A stretch of 64,000 nucleotides of DNA, taken from the NCBI GenBank assembly GCA_035079385.1, contig JAVHKY010000003.1, positions 6,675,501 to 6,739,500 on the forward strand, in the 5' to 3' direction. Shown here one piece after another: positions 27,901 to 42,900 of this stretch. A program made the position numbers and the translations under genes. Below the pieces are notes generated by a model. That model was not told the DNA's origin. It was given only the letters and a program-made list of their open reading frames with translations, and ran no database searches. The stretch is from Aspidiotus rigidus. Its lineage: Eukaryota; Arthropoda; Insecta; Hemiptera; Diaspididae. The stretch's first letter is position 1. The number at the start of each line of letters is the position of its first letter.

Positions 27901-30900
27901 TCGAAATTATTCGCCATCTGAATAACGATAACCTAAATATGCTTAACAGGTACATACCTGATGAGGGTTTGATTGAATTAGTTTACGAGTATGATTCACA
28001 TTGTGATGACTCGCTAGTTCAGTCATGTCCTCCTCGGTAGTTCTTGTTGCCGGCCGGAGTTGGTTCAGTTGCTTTCACGTCCCCGTTGACAATGGTTTTT
28101 TAATCGAAAACGCTCCGGTGTATTTTCATTTCTGTGGCTCTATTCAAATTACTCCGTACGTTTTAATCGTTGAGTATGTCGTCGTTAGATGTTTCTGGTC
28201 ATATTTTAGAGAACCGAATTAATTGTATACATGTAAGGTTTTGTACACCAATTTGCTTAGCCCCTTCACTGAGCCAGATAAGCAAAGCTTCGAATACCGG
28301 AAGACCCCATTTCATCATATTTTATCGATCGCGAGTCGAAATTTTTCGAAGTGCCGCCTATAATATCCTATAATATATGTATAGCTCGAAAAAGGAAATT
28401 TTTTTGAGTCCTCCTCCTATGATATTTAGTTTGAGAGTGAGCATTAATCCAAATCCCTTTCCTTTCACATATAGCTCGAGATTCAAAACTTTTCCTAGTC
28501 CTCTTCCTATCATGTGTAGCTCGTGAGTGGAAATTTTTCTGAGTCTCTCTCCTATCAAACTTAGCTTGAGAATGGAAATTTTTTCAAGTCTCACTCATCA
28601 TTTATGACTCGAGATTTGAAATTTCAACAGGGAACCTGTTCTATGTTTTTTTTTTTTTAGGTAACTTGTTCTATGGAGGGTTTTTTGAGAAAATTGCCGG
28701 CATAGAGGGGGGGACTTGTAAAAATTTCGATCTCCAAGCTATATATTATGATAGGAGAGGGACTCGGACAAATTTTGTCTCTCAAGTTTTGTATTTCGAA
28801 GTTCCCAAAATAGGTCCAGGTCATTGATGACTTCCTATTCTATACTTGCTTTATAGTAGGTCTAGGCTTGCTTGAATTCTTAATATCAAAACCAATTTGA
28901 CTCCTAGAACAGATCCCCTGCGTCCTCGTTTAACTTTGTTACACGAGGGACTTAGGCCTATTCCGATTTCGAAGTTCTCAATAGATATCAAAAACGAAAG
29001 CAGTCCTTAGTAGAGTGAAAACTAACCCGAAAAGATCTCATCTAATAATGGTCACTGAGGTTGCTTTTAAAGAAAAAAAAAAAAAAAAAAAGTTCAATCT
29101 CAACTTGACCAAGACGAAAGTTGGGATTCGTGAAAGGCATAAACTTGGAGACATGCGATATTGAACTTATAAAATGGTAGTCTTTCGAAGTTGCAAAAAA
29201 TTCAGTACTTACGAGAAGGATGTAACGTGGCATTTTTAGCCTCGTACGAGTATTACGAGTATTACGAGCTATTCCATATAGTCAAGATCGCATCGATTGT
29301 TTTTTCTCCAATCCTCTACGGGAGATTCACGTGGGGTTGATTTGAACAGGTAGCTGTCCAGACTTCGTTCTCTTATTTAACTTTATATTCGTCGCCAGCG
29401 CAAAATTACAGATCGTTGTTCGTACGGGCTAACACGATCTCTCTTTTTTTTCTTAAAATACTGACGACGAATTTCTTCCTGGTTCTATTGTAAAATTGAA
29501 AGACCCCGTATTTTAGGCTTGTTGTTTATTGTAACGTACTGATACTATATATTTTTTGTGGCCCATCTCGGAGTGAACTCGCACTCATTGTATTCCGCAG
29601 TGGACAAGGGATGCGACGTCAAAATTTCATGTTAGTTTTTTTTTTTCTAAATTGGGGTTGTGTGTTTTTTTTTTTCGGACGGGCTTATTTCTTCCTCCGA
29701 GATTATAGAACACTGGACCGGTACGATGTTCCAATTTTTTGGCTTCACAAAATCCTGCTGGGCTAAAAGACGCTTCGAGGAAGGCTTGCTGCGATCATCC
29801 GTGCTCTCGAAAAGTTAGTTCTCAATTTTCTATCGTGCAGACGTGACTCGAAAATATTGTCTCTTTAGTCTATACGGATATATGGGAATGTATTCCTATC
29901 TTATATAGTGCACGTGTGCAGTGTTAGATGTGCAGTGTTAGATTTTTCGCTTTTTCGTAATCATTCGTAACCTTTCCACATATTTTACTTCTAAATTCAT
30001 AATGTAAATCATCGATCGATATAGAGAACATAATTTAATTAATCCGGGAATAATTATTTTGTCGATGTTTAAATCAATATATTTATTGTGCGAGTAATCT
30101 ATCTAATATGAGTGGCTAAGGCGGTCGTAGGGCACACAACCAGTGTGAGCGCCCACGGCTCCCTTCCCGCTCAACAACATGGATCTTCCGTCCAAACATC
30201 CATCCGTCCAAATAAGTAACGTTATTATTTTTATTATTATTTTATGATTTTTTAACTTATGAATGTTTTGTGTTTACAATGGAAGGCACTTCTCTAAGTT
30301 CGTGAGTTAACCATTCGTAATGTAAATTTTATTGTTTTTTAGGGCCCTCCCTGTCGAGGCGCTTTTACGTCATTAGTTCGGTTTCAAAGAAAATTTCAGT
30401 ATTCATTTTCCGCTTACCCAGTTATCTAGAAAGAAAATTTTACTCATTGATTTTTTTTTTTGATTTGTTAATCATGTGGGGAAATATACTTGATCGAACT
30501 GGAGATCTTTCGGGGGTCTCATGTCAGGTATGTGCTCGATTACCCAAGAAGCTCTCTCTCATAACCCTCAGTGGTCACTTATAGCGGGTATCCGGTTCGT
30601 TATGAAAATACGCAAGTCGCAAAAAATAGTATGAAGCGCGGGAATAATAGAAACACACGATCGCGGGCCTGGCTCCTGGTTTTATATTTTTTAATTATTT
30701 TACATCTTCAAGAGTTGAGGGGGTCGACACATCTGACAAATGAGGAATCCCGAGGAGATACATCCGGTGATAATTCAATTAACCTCCTTGGGCGGTTATT
30801 TGTTTATTTTACCCGACAAAGTTCTTTTTATTAAAGAAAGAATTATTTTATTACTTTAATCCGACCTCAGTCGTGCACATTTTTTTTTATTCATTTAATC

Positions 30901-33900
30901 ATTTACCCTATAATTATTGGAATCGATTAGTGACGTGAATAATGATTCGACAGGTCGAGTTGTTGAAAGAAATTATCTTTTGAGCATAAGCTCCATACTA
31001 GAGAAGAGTCTTCACGGTGTAGACTAACCATGTCCGTGTGGTGTAATTAACCCCTAAATTTTCTGTTGAATCATTTTGATGTTTTCTTGTGGTGTAACGA
31101 ATACCCCATTAATATGCACATTTTTTTAATATAACCCTTTCGGCATTTTAAATACTGTTTAATTATTTACTATATTATTTGTCGCGTTATTCGCAACCAA
31201 AAAATCTATTGTGGGACGACCTGGCCCCACCAAGGTCTCGACTCGGGACTTTCATAAGTTCTCCGAGCTTGTTCCGAGTTTAAATCGGTTTGTGACCTCA
31301 AAATGGTTTTAGTTTTGGTCTTTTATTAATTAAAATTATTGGTAAGATTCTACATACGCGTAGACTTATTTTTGGTTCGTAAGATCTTGGTTTTTCTTGT
31401 CCTACCAAGCACAGATGAAATTAATGTCCCTCTATTTAGGCACAAAATTAAAGGATAAGATGGCATCCCTGATTTTTATTAGAAATTTTTACTGCTCCCG
31501 AACTCCATTTTGAGGCGGCGAGGATTCCAGCTTAGAAACCTGGGCTCCCTCGTGACAGCATCGTCACAAGGATTGCCTCATCAAGAGTCTTCTTCCGAAG
31601 ATTCAATATTCACTTTAGTGAATTTGAGAACACGGTTGGCTGACGAACAAATAACGGTGACGCTGTTTTGTTAAACCAATCGGTGACGTCGGAAGAGTAT
31701 TGATAATAAATTACTTGGGAAATTACTTGTGTTGAGATGCCATGTATTTTCAATGGGAAAGAGGTCAAGAAAAGAATTGATTCAGCCTAGTAAGTGAGTC
31801 AGCTAGGCTAAGTCAAATAATCGATCTAGATTAGACTAGCTCACGAGCTAACTCACTCCCTCGTTTCCTAAATAGCACAGTCAGTGTAGGCCTGGTATAA
31901 GCCTAGTATATGATAAAGCAAACTAAGTTCAGAGCTTGTCCTGAAGTTTTCAAAGTCCGACAGTTGGGGATCCAAGTTGAGGAAGAGGGCGAACAAAAAC
32001 TCGCAGAATTTTAAATAGGTGGGGGGGTCAGTAAGGACGTGATAAACATGTAAACTTGTCAGAGTGTGTAAAGTACCCAGCTATGGCCTCTGCCTCGGTT
32101 TGCTGAGCTGTCCCTGACTCATGGGTGCTCGTCATATACTCTCGTCACTTCTCTGACTCACACCTCAGTGTGTTCGCAGTACTCTTATCGAGACACATTG
32201 TCTGATAAGGAAAAATCTTTATTGATTCTTGGAAATTTTTGTCTAAGAAGAGGAATAAAATCGCGAACATAATATGTCAGAATGAACGGCTACCTAGAAC
32301 GGCACTTTCCGGGGAACTTCAAAATTTCCCGAGAAAAACAAAATCAAGGTCGGAATATTATAACGGCGTTCCCACCATAAAGATTCCAACAGACCCTGGT
32401 TTCTTAGAACAGTATCGCGTTTTATCGAGACGGAGATATATGGAAATAGAAAGACAACGTGGAAGTTGTGTTGACTACATTTTTTAGCGTGTAACGAAAA
32501 AATTGACCACACTTTTGAGTGTATTCAGTCCACACTTGATCCAACTCCACTCAAGGAATACGGTGACATTTAAGAAAGATAGTTTCGAGCGAGGTCATTG
32601 TTACCCGAGGTAATGACGGTATCGTAGATCGTTATGAGTTCGTTTCGACAGCGGGGCTTCTTATCATTTCGCTAAAAATATATTTTTATCGCCCAAAACT
32701 CGTCTTTGTATTCGAATGTGTCTCGAAGCTAAAATTACCTATCTGCGGGTCCAATATCTCATTTTCATATTATAAAGTTGAAAATATCCCCAAATTATCG
32801 CGTGATGAATGACAACATCTTCCGCTAGTTTAAAATAGATTATCCAACAATGACGAAATATTCACGCCATTAGGAAATTGATTGAGGGCGGATTATGATT
32901 CTTTTCTCACTTGGTAAGAAAATCCAAAAATTTAGCGTCCCAAAGAGTTATTTTTTCGCGCAATGTTCTCTTCGTCAAAAGGTATCTGATTTTGTAAACA
33001 AATGAGGCTTCGAAAAATATTGTTCAAATACTAACATAACAAGATGTATAATTTAAATTTTTCAGTGGTTTTTTCCCCAGTAGGCCTGATCCACTTTGAC
33101 GTTCAAAGCTTCTCCAAGACTTCTTTCTATTTGATAGAGCTCGGCCACCCCTATCATATACAGTCGAAATTTTTCGAAGTCCCCTCTCCATCACCTATAG
33201 CTTGGAAGTAGAAATTTTTCCAAGTCCCTCTCCCATCATGTAGAAATTTTTTCCAAGTACCACGTTTTACCTCCCGGCGTCCGGTGCTCTTCACTTTTCT
33301 TCAAATCACCCTCCCATAAAATAGGCTTGTTAAAATTTCCGAATTGGCCCTCCCCCCTCTCTTTGCTCTATGCAGTTAACTACTTGTATACTGTAATAGG
33401 CTTTGGCCTCTTCCTGTTCTATGCAATACTAATTCTATGATAAGCCTATACTAAGTCTAAGGATCCTATATACTAGATCTAGGCTTCTCTTAAATTAGAC
33501 TTATTCTATCTAGGCTTATCTAGGCTTTTCTATTAACATGCGTAAATGTCTTTGAGCTTGGGTCAGTCAGAAACAGGGGGTCGCCAGCAAACAGGGAGCC
33601 TGTTTCATGGAAGCTCCTTATATAGTTTTGCCAATTTTAACAGCGAACTTGTTTTATCGGGGCGGGGAGTTCTGGAAAAAATTGCGGCTTCCTTAAAGAA
33701 GTTAAACGAGGAACGCAGGGAACCTGTTTTATGATTCGAATGAGATTTGGTATTGAAAATTCAAGGAAGCCTAGATTTGGAGAAAGGTAGTAAAAAGAAG
33801 GCCTAGACCAACTATTAGTGTAATATAATATAGTTGGATAAATCAGGTTCCTTGTTAAAATTTCCACTATTGAGCCATATATGACAGGAGGAGGACTTGG

Positions 33901-36900
33901 AAAAAAATTTTTCCAAGTCCCTCTCCTATCATATATGGCTCAAGGGTCGAAATTTTTCGAAGTCCCTCTCCTATCATATATAGCTCGAGAGTCGAAATTT
34001 TAATTTCTAAGTCCCTCTCCTATCATATATGGCACGAGGGTCGAAATTTTTCTAAGTCCCCCTCCTATTATATATAGCTCAAGAGTCGAAAATTTTCTAA
34101 GTCCCCCTCCTATCATATATGGCTCGACAGTCGAAATTTTTCCAAGTTTTTCGCTGGACGGCGCACGGCGCACGGCGGACGGCGGACGGCAGATTTCTCA
34201 AATAGCCCCCGATAAAACAGGTTCCCTGTTAAAAAACGACGGCTTCCTTAACGAAGTTAAACGAGGAACGCAGGGAACCTGTTTTATGAGTCGAATTGGA
34301 TTTGGTATTGAAAATTCAAGGAAGCCTAGACCTAGATAAAGATAGTATAAAGAAGGCCTAGACCTACTATAAGCCTATCATAATATAGTTTGAGAATCTA
34401 AATTTTTCTCGCTCGAGAGACGAAATTTTTTAAGTCCCTCTCCTATCATGGCTCGAGAGTCGAAATTTTTCGAAGTCCCCCTTCTATCATATATAGCTCG
34501 AGAGTCGAAATTTTTCTAAGTCCCCCTTCTATCATATATAGCTCGAGAGTCAAAATTTTTTCAAGTCCCCCTTCTATCATATATAGCTCGAGAGTCGAAA
34601 TTTTTCTAAGTCCCTCTCCTATCATATATGGCTCGAGGGTCGAAATTTTAACAGGGAACCTGTTTTATGGGGGGCTATTTGAGAAATCTGCCGTCCGCCG
34701 TCCGCCGTGCGCCGTCCAGCGAAAAACTTAGAAAAATTTCGACCCTCGAGCCATATATGATAGGAGAGGGACTTAGAAAAATTTCGACTCTCGAGCTATA
34801 TATGATAGAAGGGGGACTTGGAAAAATATCGACTCTCGAGCCATATATGATAGGAGAGGGACTTAGAAAAATTTCGACTCTCGAGCTATATATGATAGAA
34901 GGGGGACTTGGAAAAATATCGACTCTCGAGCCATATATGATAGGAGGGGGACTTAGAAAAATTTCGACTCTCGAGCTATATATGATAGGAGGGGGACTTA
35001 GAAAAATTTCGACTCTCGAGATATGATAGGAGAGGGACTTAGAAAAATTTCGACTCTCGACCTATATATGATAGAAGGGGGACTTGGAAAAAATTTCGAA
35101 TCTCGAGCTATATATGATAGAAGGGGGACTTGGAAAATTATCGACTCTCGAGCCATATATGATAGGAGAGGGACTTAGAAAAATTTCGACTCTCGAGCTA
35201 TATATGATAGGAGAGGGACTTAGAAAAATTTCGACTCTCGAGTTATATATGATAGAAGGGGGACTTAGAAAAAATTTCGAATCTCGAGCTATAGATGATA
35301 GGAGGGGAACTTAGAAAAAATGACGGCTTCCTTAACGAAGTTAAACGAGGAACGCAGGGAACCTGTTTTATGATTCGAATGAGATTTGGTATTGAAAATT
35401 CAAGGAAGCCTAGATCATATATAGCTCGACAGTCGAAATTTTTCCAAGTCCCTCTCCTATCATATATGGCTCGAGAGTCGAAATTTTTCCAAGTCCCCCT
35501 TCTATCATATATAGCTCGAGAGTCGAAATTTTTCTAAGTTCCCCTCCTATCATCTATAGCTCGAGATTCGAAATTTTTTCTAAGTCCCCCTTCTATCATA
35601 TATAGCTCGAGAGTCGAAATTTTTCTAAGTCCCCCTTCTATCATATATAGCTCGAGAGTCGAAATTTTTCTAAGTTCCCCTCCTATCATCTATAGCTCGA
35701 GAGTCGAAATTTTTCTAAGTCCCCCTCCTATCATATATGGCTCGAGAGTCGAAATTTTTCCAAGTTCCCCTCCTATCATCTATAGCTCGAGATTCGAAAT
35801 TTTTTCTAAGTCCCCCGTCTATCATATATAGCTCGAGAGTCGAAATTTTTCTAAGTTCCCCTCCTATCATCTATAGCTCGAGAGTCGAAATTTTTCTAAG
35901 TCCCCCTCCTATCATATATGGCTCGAGAGTCGAAATTTTTCCAAGTCCCCCGTCTATCATATATAGCTCGAGAGTCGAAATTTTTCTAAGTCCCTCTCCT
36001 ATCATATATGGCTCGAGAGTCGAAATTTTTCTAAGTCCCCCTTCTATCATATATAGCTCGAGAGTCGAAATTTTTCTAAGTTATCCTCCTATCATCTATA
36101 GCTCGAGAGTCGAAATTTTTCTAAGTCCCCCTCCTATCATATATGGCTCGAGAGTCGATATTTTTCTAAGTCCCCCTTCTATCATATATAGCTCGAGATT
36201 CGAAATTTTTCCAAGTCCCTCTCCTATCATATATGGCTCGAGAGTCGAAATTTTTCTAAGTCCCCCTCCTATCATATATAGCTCGAGAGTCGAAATTTTT
36301 CTAAGTCCCTCTCCTATCATATATGGCTCGAGGGTCGAAATTTTTCCAAGTTTTTCGCTGGACGGCGGACGGCGGACGGCAGATTTCTCAAATAGCCCCC
36401 CATAAAACAGGTTCCCTGTTAAAATTTCGACTCTCGAGCTATATATGATAGGAGGGGGACTTAGAAAAATTTCGACTCTCGAGCCATGTATGATAGGAGA
36501 GGGACTTGGAAAAATTTCGACTGTCGAGCTATATATGATCTAGGCTTCCTTGAATTTTCAATACCAAATCTCATTCGAATCATAAAACAGGTTCCCTGCG
36601 TTCCTCGTTTAACTTCGTTAAGGAAGCCGTCATTTTTCTAAGTTTTTCGCTGGACGGCGGACGGCGCACGGCGGACGGCGCACGGCGGACGGCGCACGGC
36701 GGACGGCGCACGGCGGACGCCAGATTTCTCAAATAGCCCCCCATAAAACAGGTTCCCTGTTAATATCCGCTGTCCGGCAAAGCTCGGAGCTCAAAATTTT
36801 CAAGTCCCCCTCCTGTCATATATACCTCGCTGGTCGGTGCATATAGCCTGAAAGATAGCCCCTTTGAGTAACTAGATATGCAATGCTTCATACACCAATT

Positions 36901-39900
36901 GACTCAGCTCTTTCAATTAGCCAGATATGCAACGCTTCAAACACCATAAGACTCAGAACTTCCTTCTAGGATATTTTAGATCCCCCTCCTATCATATATA
37001 GCTCGGAGCAGGCGCGCACCGAAGGAGGGGGCTAGGGGGGCTGAAGCCCCCCCTTAGGCTCGGTGAAACAAATCTATTTTACAGCACTAGAACGAAGTTG
37101 AAAACATCTTTTTTAAATCTAAAGTAAAGAGAGTTAAATTTTTTTATGGCCAAAAGACATAGCCCCCCCCCCAAAGAAAATTCCTGTGTGCGCGCCTGGC
37201 TCGGAGGTCAGAATTTTTCCAAGTCCCCTCCTGTTATATATAGCTCCAAAGTCCGAGTCTGTGACGTCACAATTTGATGACGTTCTAGATCTTGAACGTC
37301 AACATCTTTTAGATCCACAACATCTTTCAGATCCACGTACCCATAAAACTGGTTCCCTGCCACCCCTCGTTTAACTCCGTTAAACAACCGGTAAGTTTTT
37401 GTTTATACTCTAAACCTTAATCGATTTATCGATATTTAGGTATAATCGATCATATCGATGGTTGATATTTAGATATAATCGATATTATATTGATTATATT
37501 CCCTGTCATGATATGGAGCTCCATCGCATGTAAGGAATTTTTCCAAGTCCCATTCCCAAACAGCTCGAACGAAATTCTCCCAGGTCCCACTCCTGTCATA
37601 TACGTTATTGAAAGTTTTTTAAGTCCTCCGCCTTCTGTCATAATAGTTCGGAAGACGAAATTTTTTGAAGTCCTACGTTTTGAGAGACGACGCCCGGCCT
37701 TTTTTTATTTAAACGACCCCCGCCTTAAAAATTTTCATACAATAATTTTACTAAATTATATATCACTATCAAATTTGTACACAGGCATTGGAACCAGACA
37801 TGTGCAGAGTTTGCTCCTCGCTTTGTGCGTTTTCAGTGGTTATCTACAACGTGTCAATTTATCAGTTACAATTGTCGCAATAGCAGAAGATGACCATGAT
37901 AATGTAACAAAAAATGATGAAATCCAATCATCACCCGTAAGTAGATACTATGTACGGTGCGCATAAAATCAATTTAAAAAGAAACTTGTTTTTAACGTAA
38001 TTAAAAATAATTTTAAATTAAGTATGTATCCATGCTAAATTTCTTACGAAGCTTGAATAATCTTATGAAGGTAGGTATGGTATTACCTTGAGAAAAACAT
38101 ACAAATCGCAAGGAAGTTTTCTGCTACCTTTTCCCCCTCTTCCTTCATTCCATTCATATAAATACTATTTAGCTTGGCCATTTCGTAAATATAGGTCGAA
38201 ATTTAAAATTCTTCCAATTCGTCTTCCCTTCATAGGCATAGCTGGATGGTACGAATGTTATTAAGTCCTATCGATCTCTGATGTACAAATCTGTAGTCGA
38301 TGTTTTATAGCTGAAAAACAACATTTTTCCAAGTTTAGAAAGATGACAAACAGCGGATTTTTTTTTTACTAATGAAAAAAAAATCAGATTCTCGGTCTTG
38401 AGGACTTTAATTTCAGTGGAAGAGTTTGAATTAAAGGATTGGGAGATTCGAAGGAGCTTCTTCATGGATGTGAATAATAAAAGTACAACTATGATGACAG
38501 AATTGTGGGTTCAACCTCAAGATTGTTATGAATAAAAAATTTTGAATACAATTTTTTTGAATCTACATTATAAAGGAGAAGAGTCGTAATTTGGTTTCGA
38601 ATAGGTTCGCTTCCAACTGAATCAATTTCTTTGAAACTTGGCGGAGGTCTTAGTAGGGATGTTGAAATCTTTATAGAGTACCTAGTTCAAAAATAAAAAT
38701 CCCGCTAACGAGGAAGAATGGGAAGATTTGAGCAAGGAAATTTAAAAGACAGGAAACTTTTTGAGAAAGTTGGAAAGGAAAAAAAGCCAGAATGGAGATA
38801 GAGCGAAGTATGTTTCAAAAATAATTCAAAAATTTACTGATTGCCTAAGATCAAAAACAAAATTATTTGAACAAATTATTATTTACATAATGAAAATATC
38901 TTTTCATCAAAAATATAATTTTGAATTCCTAGGTATGTAAAAGAGTTTGTCGTGAAGATGAATAAAAATAAGTTTAAGAAATTATATGTATGGGATCGGC
39001 ACATTCAAGGGTCCATCCAGAGGGCGAGCATTTCCGCTTGTGTTATTTAAATGATATCATCAGTAGCGTATTTACGGAAGTCTTGGGGGCAGCGCTCCCA
39101 GAGGCTCTCAAAAAACCTGTACATTCATCAATTCTCAACTAACAAATAGAGCTTTTTTTTGTCCAATGGATGTCTTTGAAAAATTTTGGAATTTCTAAAT
39201 ACGCCCCTGGATATCATCACAGGAGAATCCTCCGAGAGAACATGGAAAAAGAAAGATTTTCTCTTTGGCTTATGTTTTTTTTCTAGCAATGGATTGAACT
39301 TCAAGTGCCTATAGAAGCAGTATTTTTTTTTTTTTTTTCATTTTGCAGCCACAGAGCTGTAATTCTTCTTTAAAAAAAACCCACAGAAATTTGAGCCGAA
39401 TTTGTAATTAAAGTAAAGGTATCACTTCCGAAACGCTCCAAAAAAAGGATCACACGACGAGATCAATAGACATCATCAATCTTCCATGTTGTTCCTTGCT
39501 TTTGCCTTCTGTCATCCTCAATACTTCCCGCGGTTGTCGTCTGACTACTCGCCTAAGTACTTTTGTACAACGTTAGCCGGTAGCTATTACTTACTTTGGG
39601 TTTCTGCTCGAGTCTCCTTATACACCGCGGTCGTACTCATATCTTGACTCAGGAGACAAAACTAGAAATCTAGAATATATTTTTACTTTATCGAAGATAA
39701 TTTGTGAAAATTTTTTGTTTCTGTTTTATTTTTTGCAGACGTATCCGTGGGACAATAAGATCAGAAGTTACCTACTTAGTGCCTTTTTTATTGGATATTT
39801 GATCATGAACTTTCCGGCAGCTCTCGTTGGTACTCGTGTAAATAACAAAGTCATACTTTTCATCACATTCATCGTAAATGCTATCATATCTCTGGTGACT

Positions 39901-42900
39901 CCTTTTATAATCATGTTGGAATATACCGGAGAAAACGAAGTCCTCAAAGGTATATTCCAGTCATTTGGACCAGGAAACTGGAAAGTATTGATTCTTATTC
40001 GCGGAGTTCAAGGGTTACTTCAAGTAAGTACTGCGCAGTATATCCCTTTCTCATAGTCCTCTACAAATCGCAGCTATATAGGAAACCTTGTTCACAGTGA
40101 AGCTGCGTGTACACAAGTGGAGAACTCGTCTTAGTGAGAACCTAACTGAACCTGCTTATTTATTTAAGTTCGAAATTTTTCATAGTTCTGCCTCATATAT
40201 ATTGCTCATGAATCGAAAGTTTCTTCAAAACCCACCTCTAGCGAGGCTCAAAACTCTTTCAAGTCCTCCCCATAACATGTACGAATTAAACATGGAAATT
40301 AGATCACGAACTATAATTGTTATTTCACGACCAGTTCACTTTAAAGACCGATTAATTTTTTCAGGCGTTTATGTTTCCAACGATTCACGGGATAATTGCT
40401 CGATGGGCTCCTCCAAACGAACGAAGTCGTCTAGTAGGCTTCATTATGAGTGGTAAGGAATGTATTTTTTCCCATGACTTCATTTTAATTCAATCGTATA
40501 TTTAAAGATATGTCTATCATTTCCGGGGACTTTTGATGGCTCTTCTACGAATCAAATGGAGAGGGAAGGGGGACGGACATTCGAGTTGTACGAGATCCTT
40601 CACTTCAACCGCAGTATCTGCGGTGTACCCTTTGACTGAAGAATAACTGATATGCTTTGTATGGACTGCGCGAAGCCCGTGAAAAAGTGGTAGTGAGATC
40701 TCGCCCGTTTAAAAACACGTCGCCCCGCCAACGTGACTGAGAGCTACCATTTGATTAACGTTGCCGCCAAAGTGACTGAAAGAGATCTTGCTACCACTTT
40801 TCAACGAGCGTTAACACGCATTAGCGCAGTCCATACAAAGTACTATATACAAAGTACTATATAGTCAAAGGGTGTACCTTGGAATGATTACTATGAAGGA
40901 TGACGGTTTTTCGGAACGAGTTTGCGTTCTGAAAAGGTTTTTTAGCACTCAAAATCCTCAGCATATGCGGGACTCAAGGAAAAAAACTTACAGCCGGACT
41001 GAGCAAGAGTTGTGGGAGACCCGCGACTCATGGTTTCGCGCGTTTGCGAGAAATATGAAGGAATATGTAAATAATATAAGGGGATAAAGATCACATAATT
41101 TACCGAGTCCCATTGAGGGCTACAGAACAATCAAGAATTTTTCAGTCAAAAAGATCACGAATTTCCGGGAATTCCTACGAGTCTTAGCGATAAGAGTCAA
41201 GAAGATCACTAATTTTTCCAAATCCCATAAACGGCCAAAGAGGAACCAGGAATTTTTCCAAGTCCCATAGAAGGTTATGAAACAGCCAATATTTTTTTCA
41301 AGTCCCAGAGTTACGCCACCCTCAGCGATATAGAGGAACTATAGGAATTTTTCTAACTCCCATAGAAGACGATATAGAGGAGCCAGGAATTTTTCCAAAT
41401 GCCAGCGTTGCGTATTCGCGAAAATTTTTCCAAGTTCCATAGAAGACTATAGAACAGCCGAAATTTTTCCAAGTTCCACAGATGACTATACAGGAGCTGC
41501 GAAAATTTTTCTAACTCGCATAGAAGAACAAGAAATTTTTCTAAGTCACTATACTATCCAATAAAGGGGTATAGAAGAACCCGGAATTCTCTAAGTTCCT
41601 ATACTAGCCCATAAAAGGTCACAAATTTTTCTAAGTCCCGCCAGCGTTACACCCCACAGCGTTATGCTCCCCAGCGTTATGCGTACGCGGAAAGAATTCA
41701 TCTGAGGGCCCCCAGTAACTAAACGGATGGCGGGTCTCCCGCCAAAAACTTTCTGCTGTAAAAAAAAATGAAGATAATTTTTTATGACGCATAGTGGATG
41801 ACGTCATTAACCATTTGTCCCTAAAATAAGTCAAGGTCACGCCTATTTTATAATGAAATCTTAGCCTAAATTGTCCTTTACTTGTCATTAACAAAGTAGG
41901 CAATTTGGCTTATACTGGGTACCTATATAAGGTATTGGCACATCAAAATTCAACATTCTGTTAAATCTTTAAAATTGTTCAAGACTCAGTATGGTAGTAT
42001 GTTAGGCCAGTCAGCCGACAGGCTCATTAACGCCATCCATATCTAAATAAAACCTAATTTACAATATGTGGCCATCGTCCCATTTTTCGAACATAGATTT
42101 CCTTGTACATATGAGAAATTTGATCTCAACTGAAAAGTACAAGGGAAGAAGGGGGATTATCCAAAAGAAACGAGCTGGAGAAACAGTTTCTTCTAAGAAT
42201 TGCAGAGGATTCAATTGTCCAGATCGTTTCTTTTAGACTTTCTCTCTTTTCCCTCTACCCTTCAACTCTGGTTCTTCTAGTTGACAATTTGCTAAAGCAT
42301 GATAGTCCTGGCTTTAACGTCTAGGCTGGGTTGCTATGCGTAAGCTGCTACACAGGCGCGGATCCTTCCCTCCCCTCCAAGAAAAAGGACAACGAAAAAT
42401 CGGTAGTATCAAAGAAAATTTAAAAAAAGGGTGAGAAAGACCCTTCAAACTCTTTTCGGATTATTTCCCCTCCCAAAGTGATCGTCTGGATCAACGCCAA
42501 CGAAGCTGACCCATTTAAGTGGGCCTATTTGTTTTTGCTGAAAATTGCTTGGAGGCGTTTGTATTTGTATGTTACTGAGAAGTTTTCAAGCAGTTCTTTC
42601 GTTATAGATTCGACATTGACAAAGAATGAAGGATATTCGGGGTGATAGAAGAAACATACCATGAAATAGAAAAAGTTCCTTAATTGCGGAATATTCTTAG
42701 GAAAATCCCTTGACCGAGATATATGGACATACAAATTCCTTAGCCGGGATATTAGGTGGGGAATTCCTCAACCGGAATATTTTCCGGGACTTAGGAGATT
42801 CTTTAACCAGAATATTGATCGAGAAACTCTTTAACCGGTAGATATATCGATCGGGAAATTCCTTAACTGGGATATCGACCGAAAAACTCTAGACCGGGAT

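Noticed and set aside
29400..31700. Possible LTR retrotransposon pieces (GC-richer patches, TGTGGGACGACC motif)
   Set aside because: No paired LTRs, primer-binding site or pol motifs could be found.
32239..32487. 82-codon plus-strand frame, basic
   Set aside because: No recognisable domain and no splice partner in the intron; could be an old gag-like relic but cannot be supported.
35737..36405. 222-codon frame with repeated 'SSRVEIFLSPPPIIY' units, and similar frames at 34667-35314 and 36096-36320
   Set aside because: Produced by the 45-bp satellite, whose period is a multiple of three; open in several frames on both strands and with no start or splice context.
33120..36550. CRISPR-like regular repeats
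   Set aside because: Monomers are contiguous without unique spacers and occur in both orientations; this is a eukaryotic satellite.
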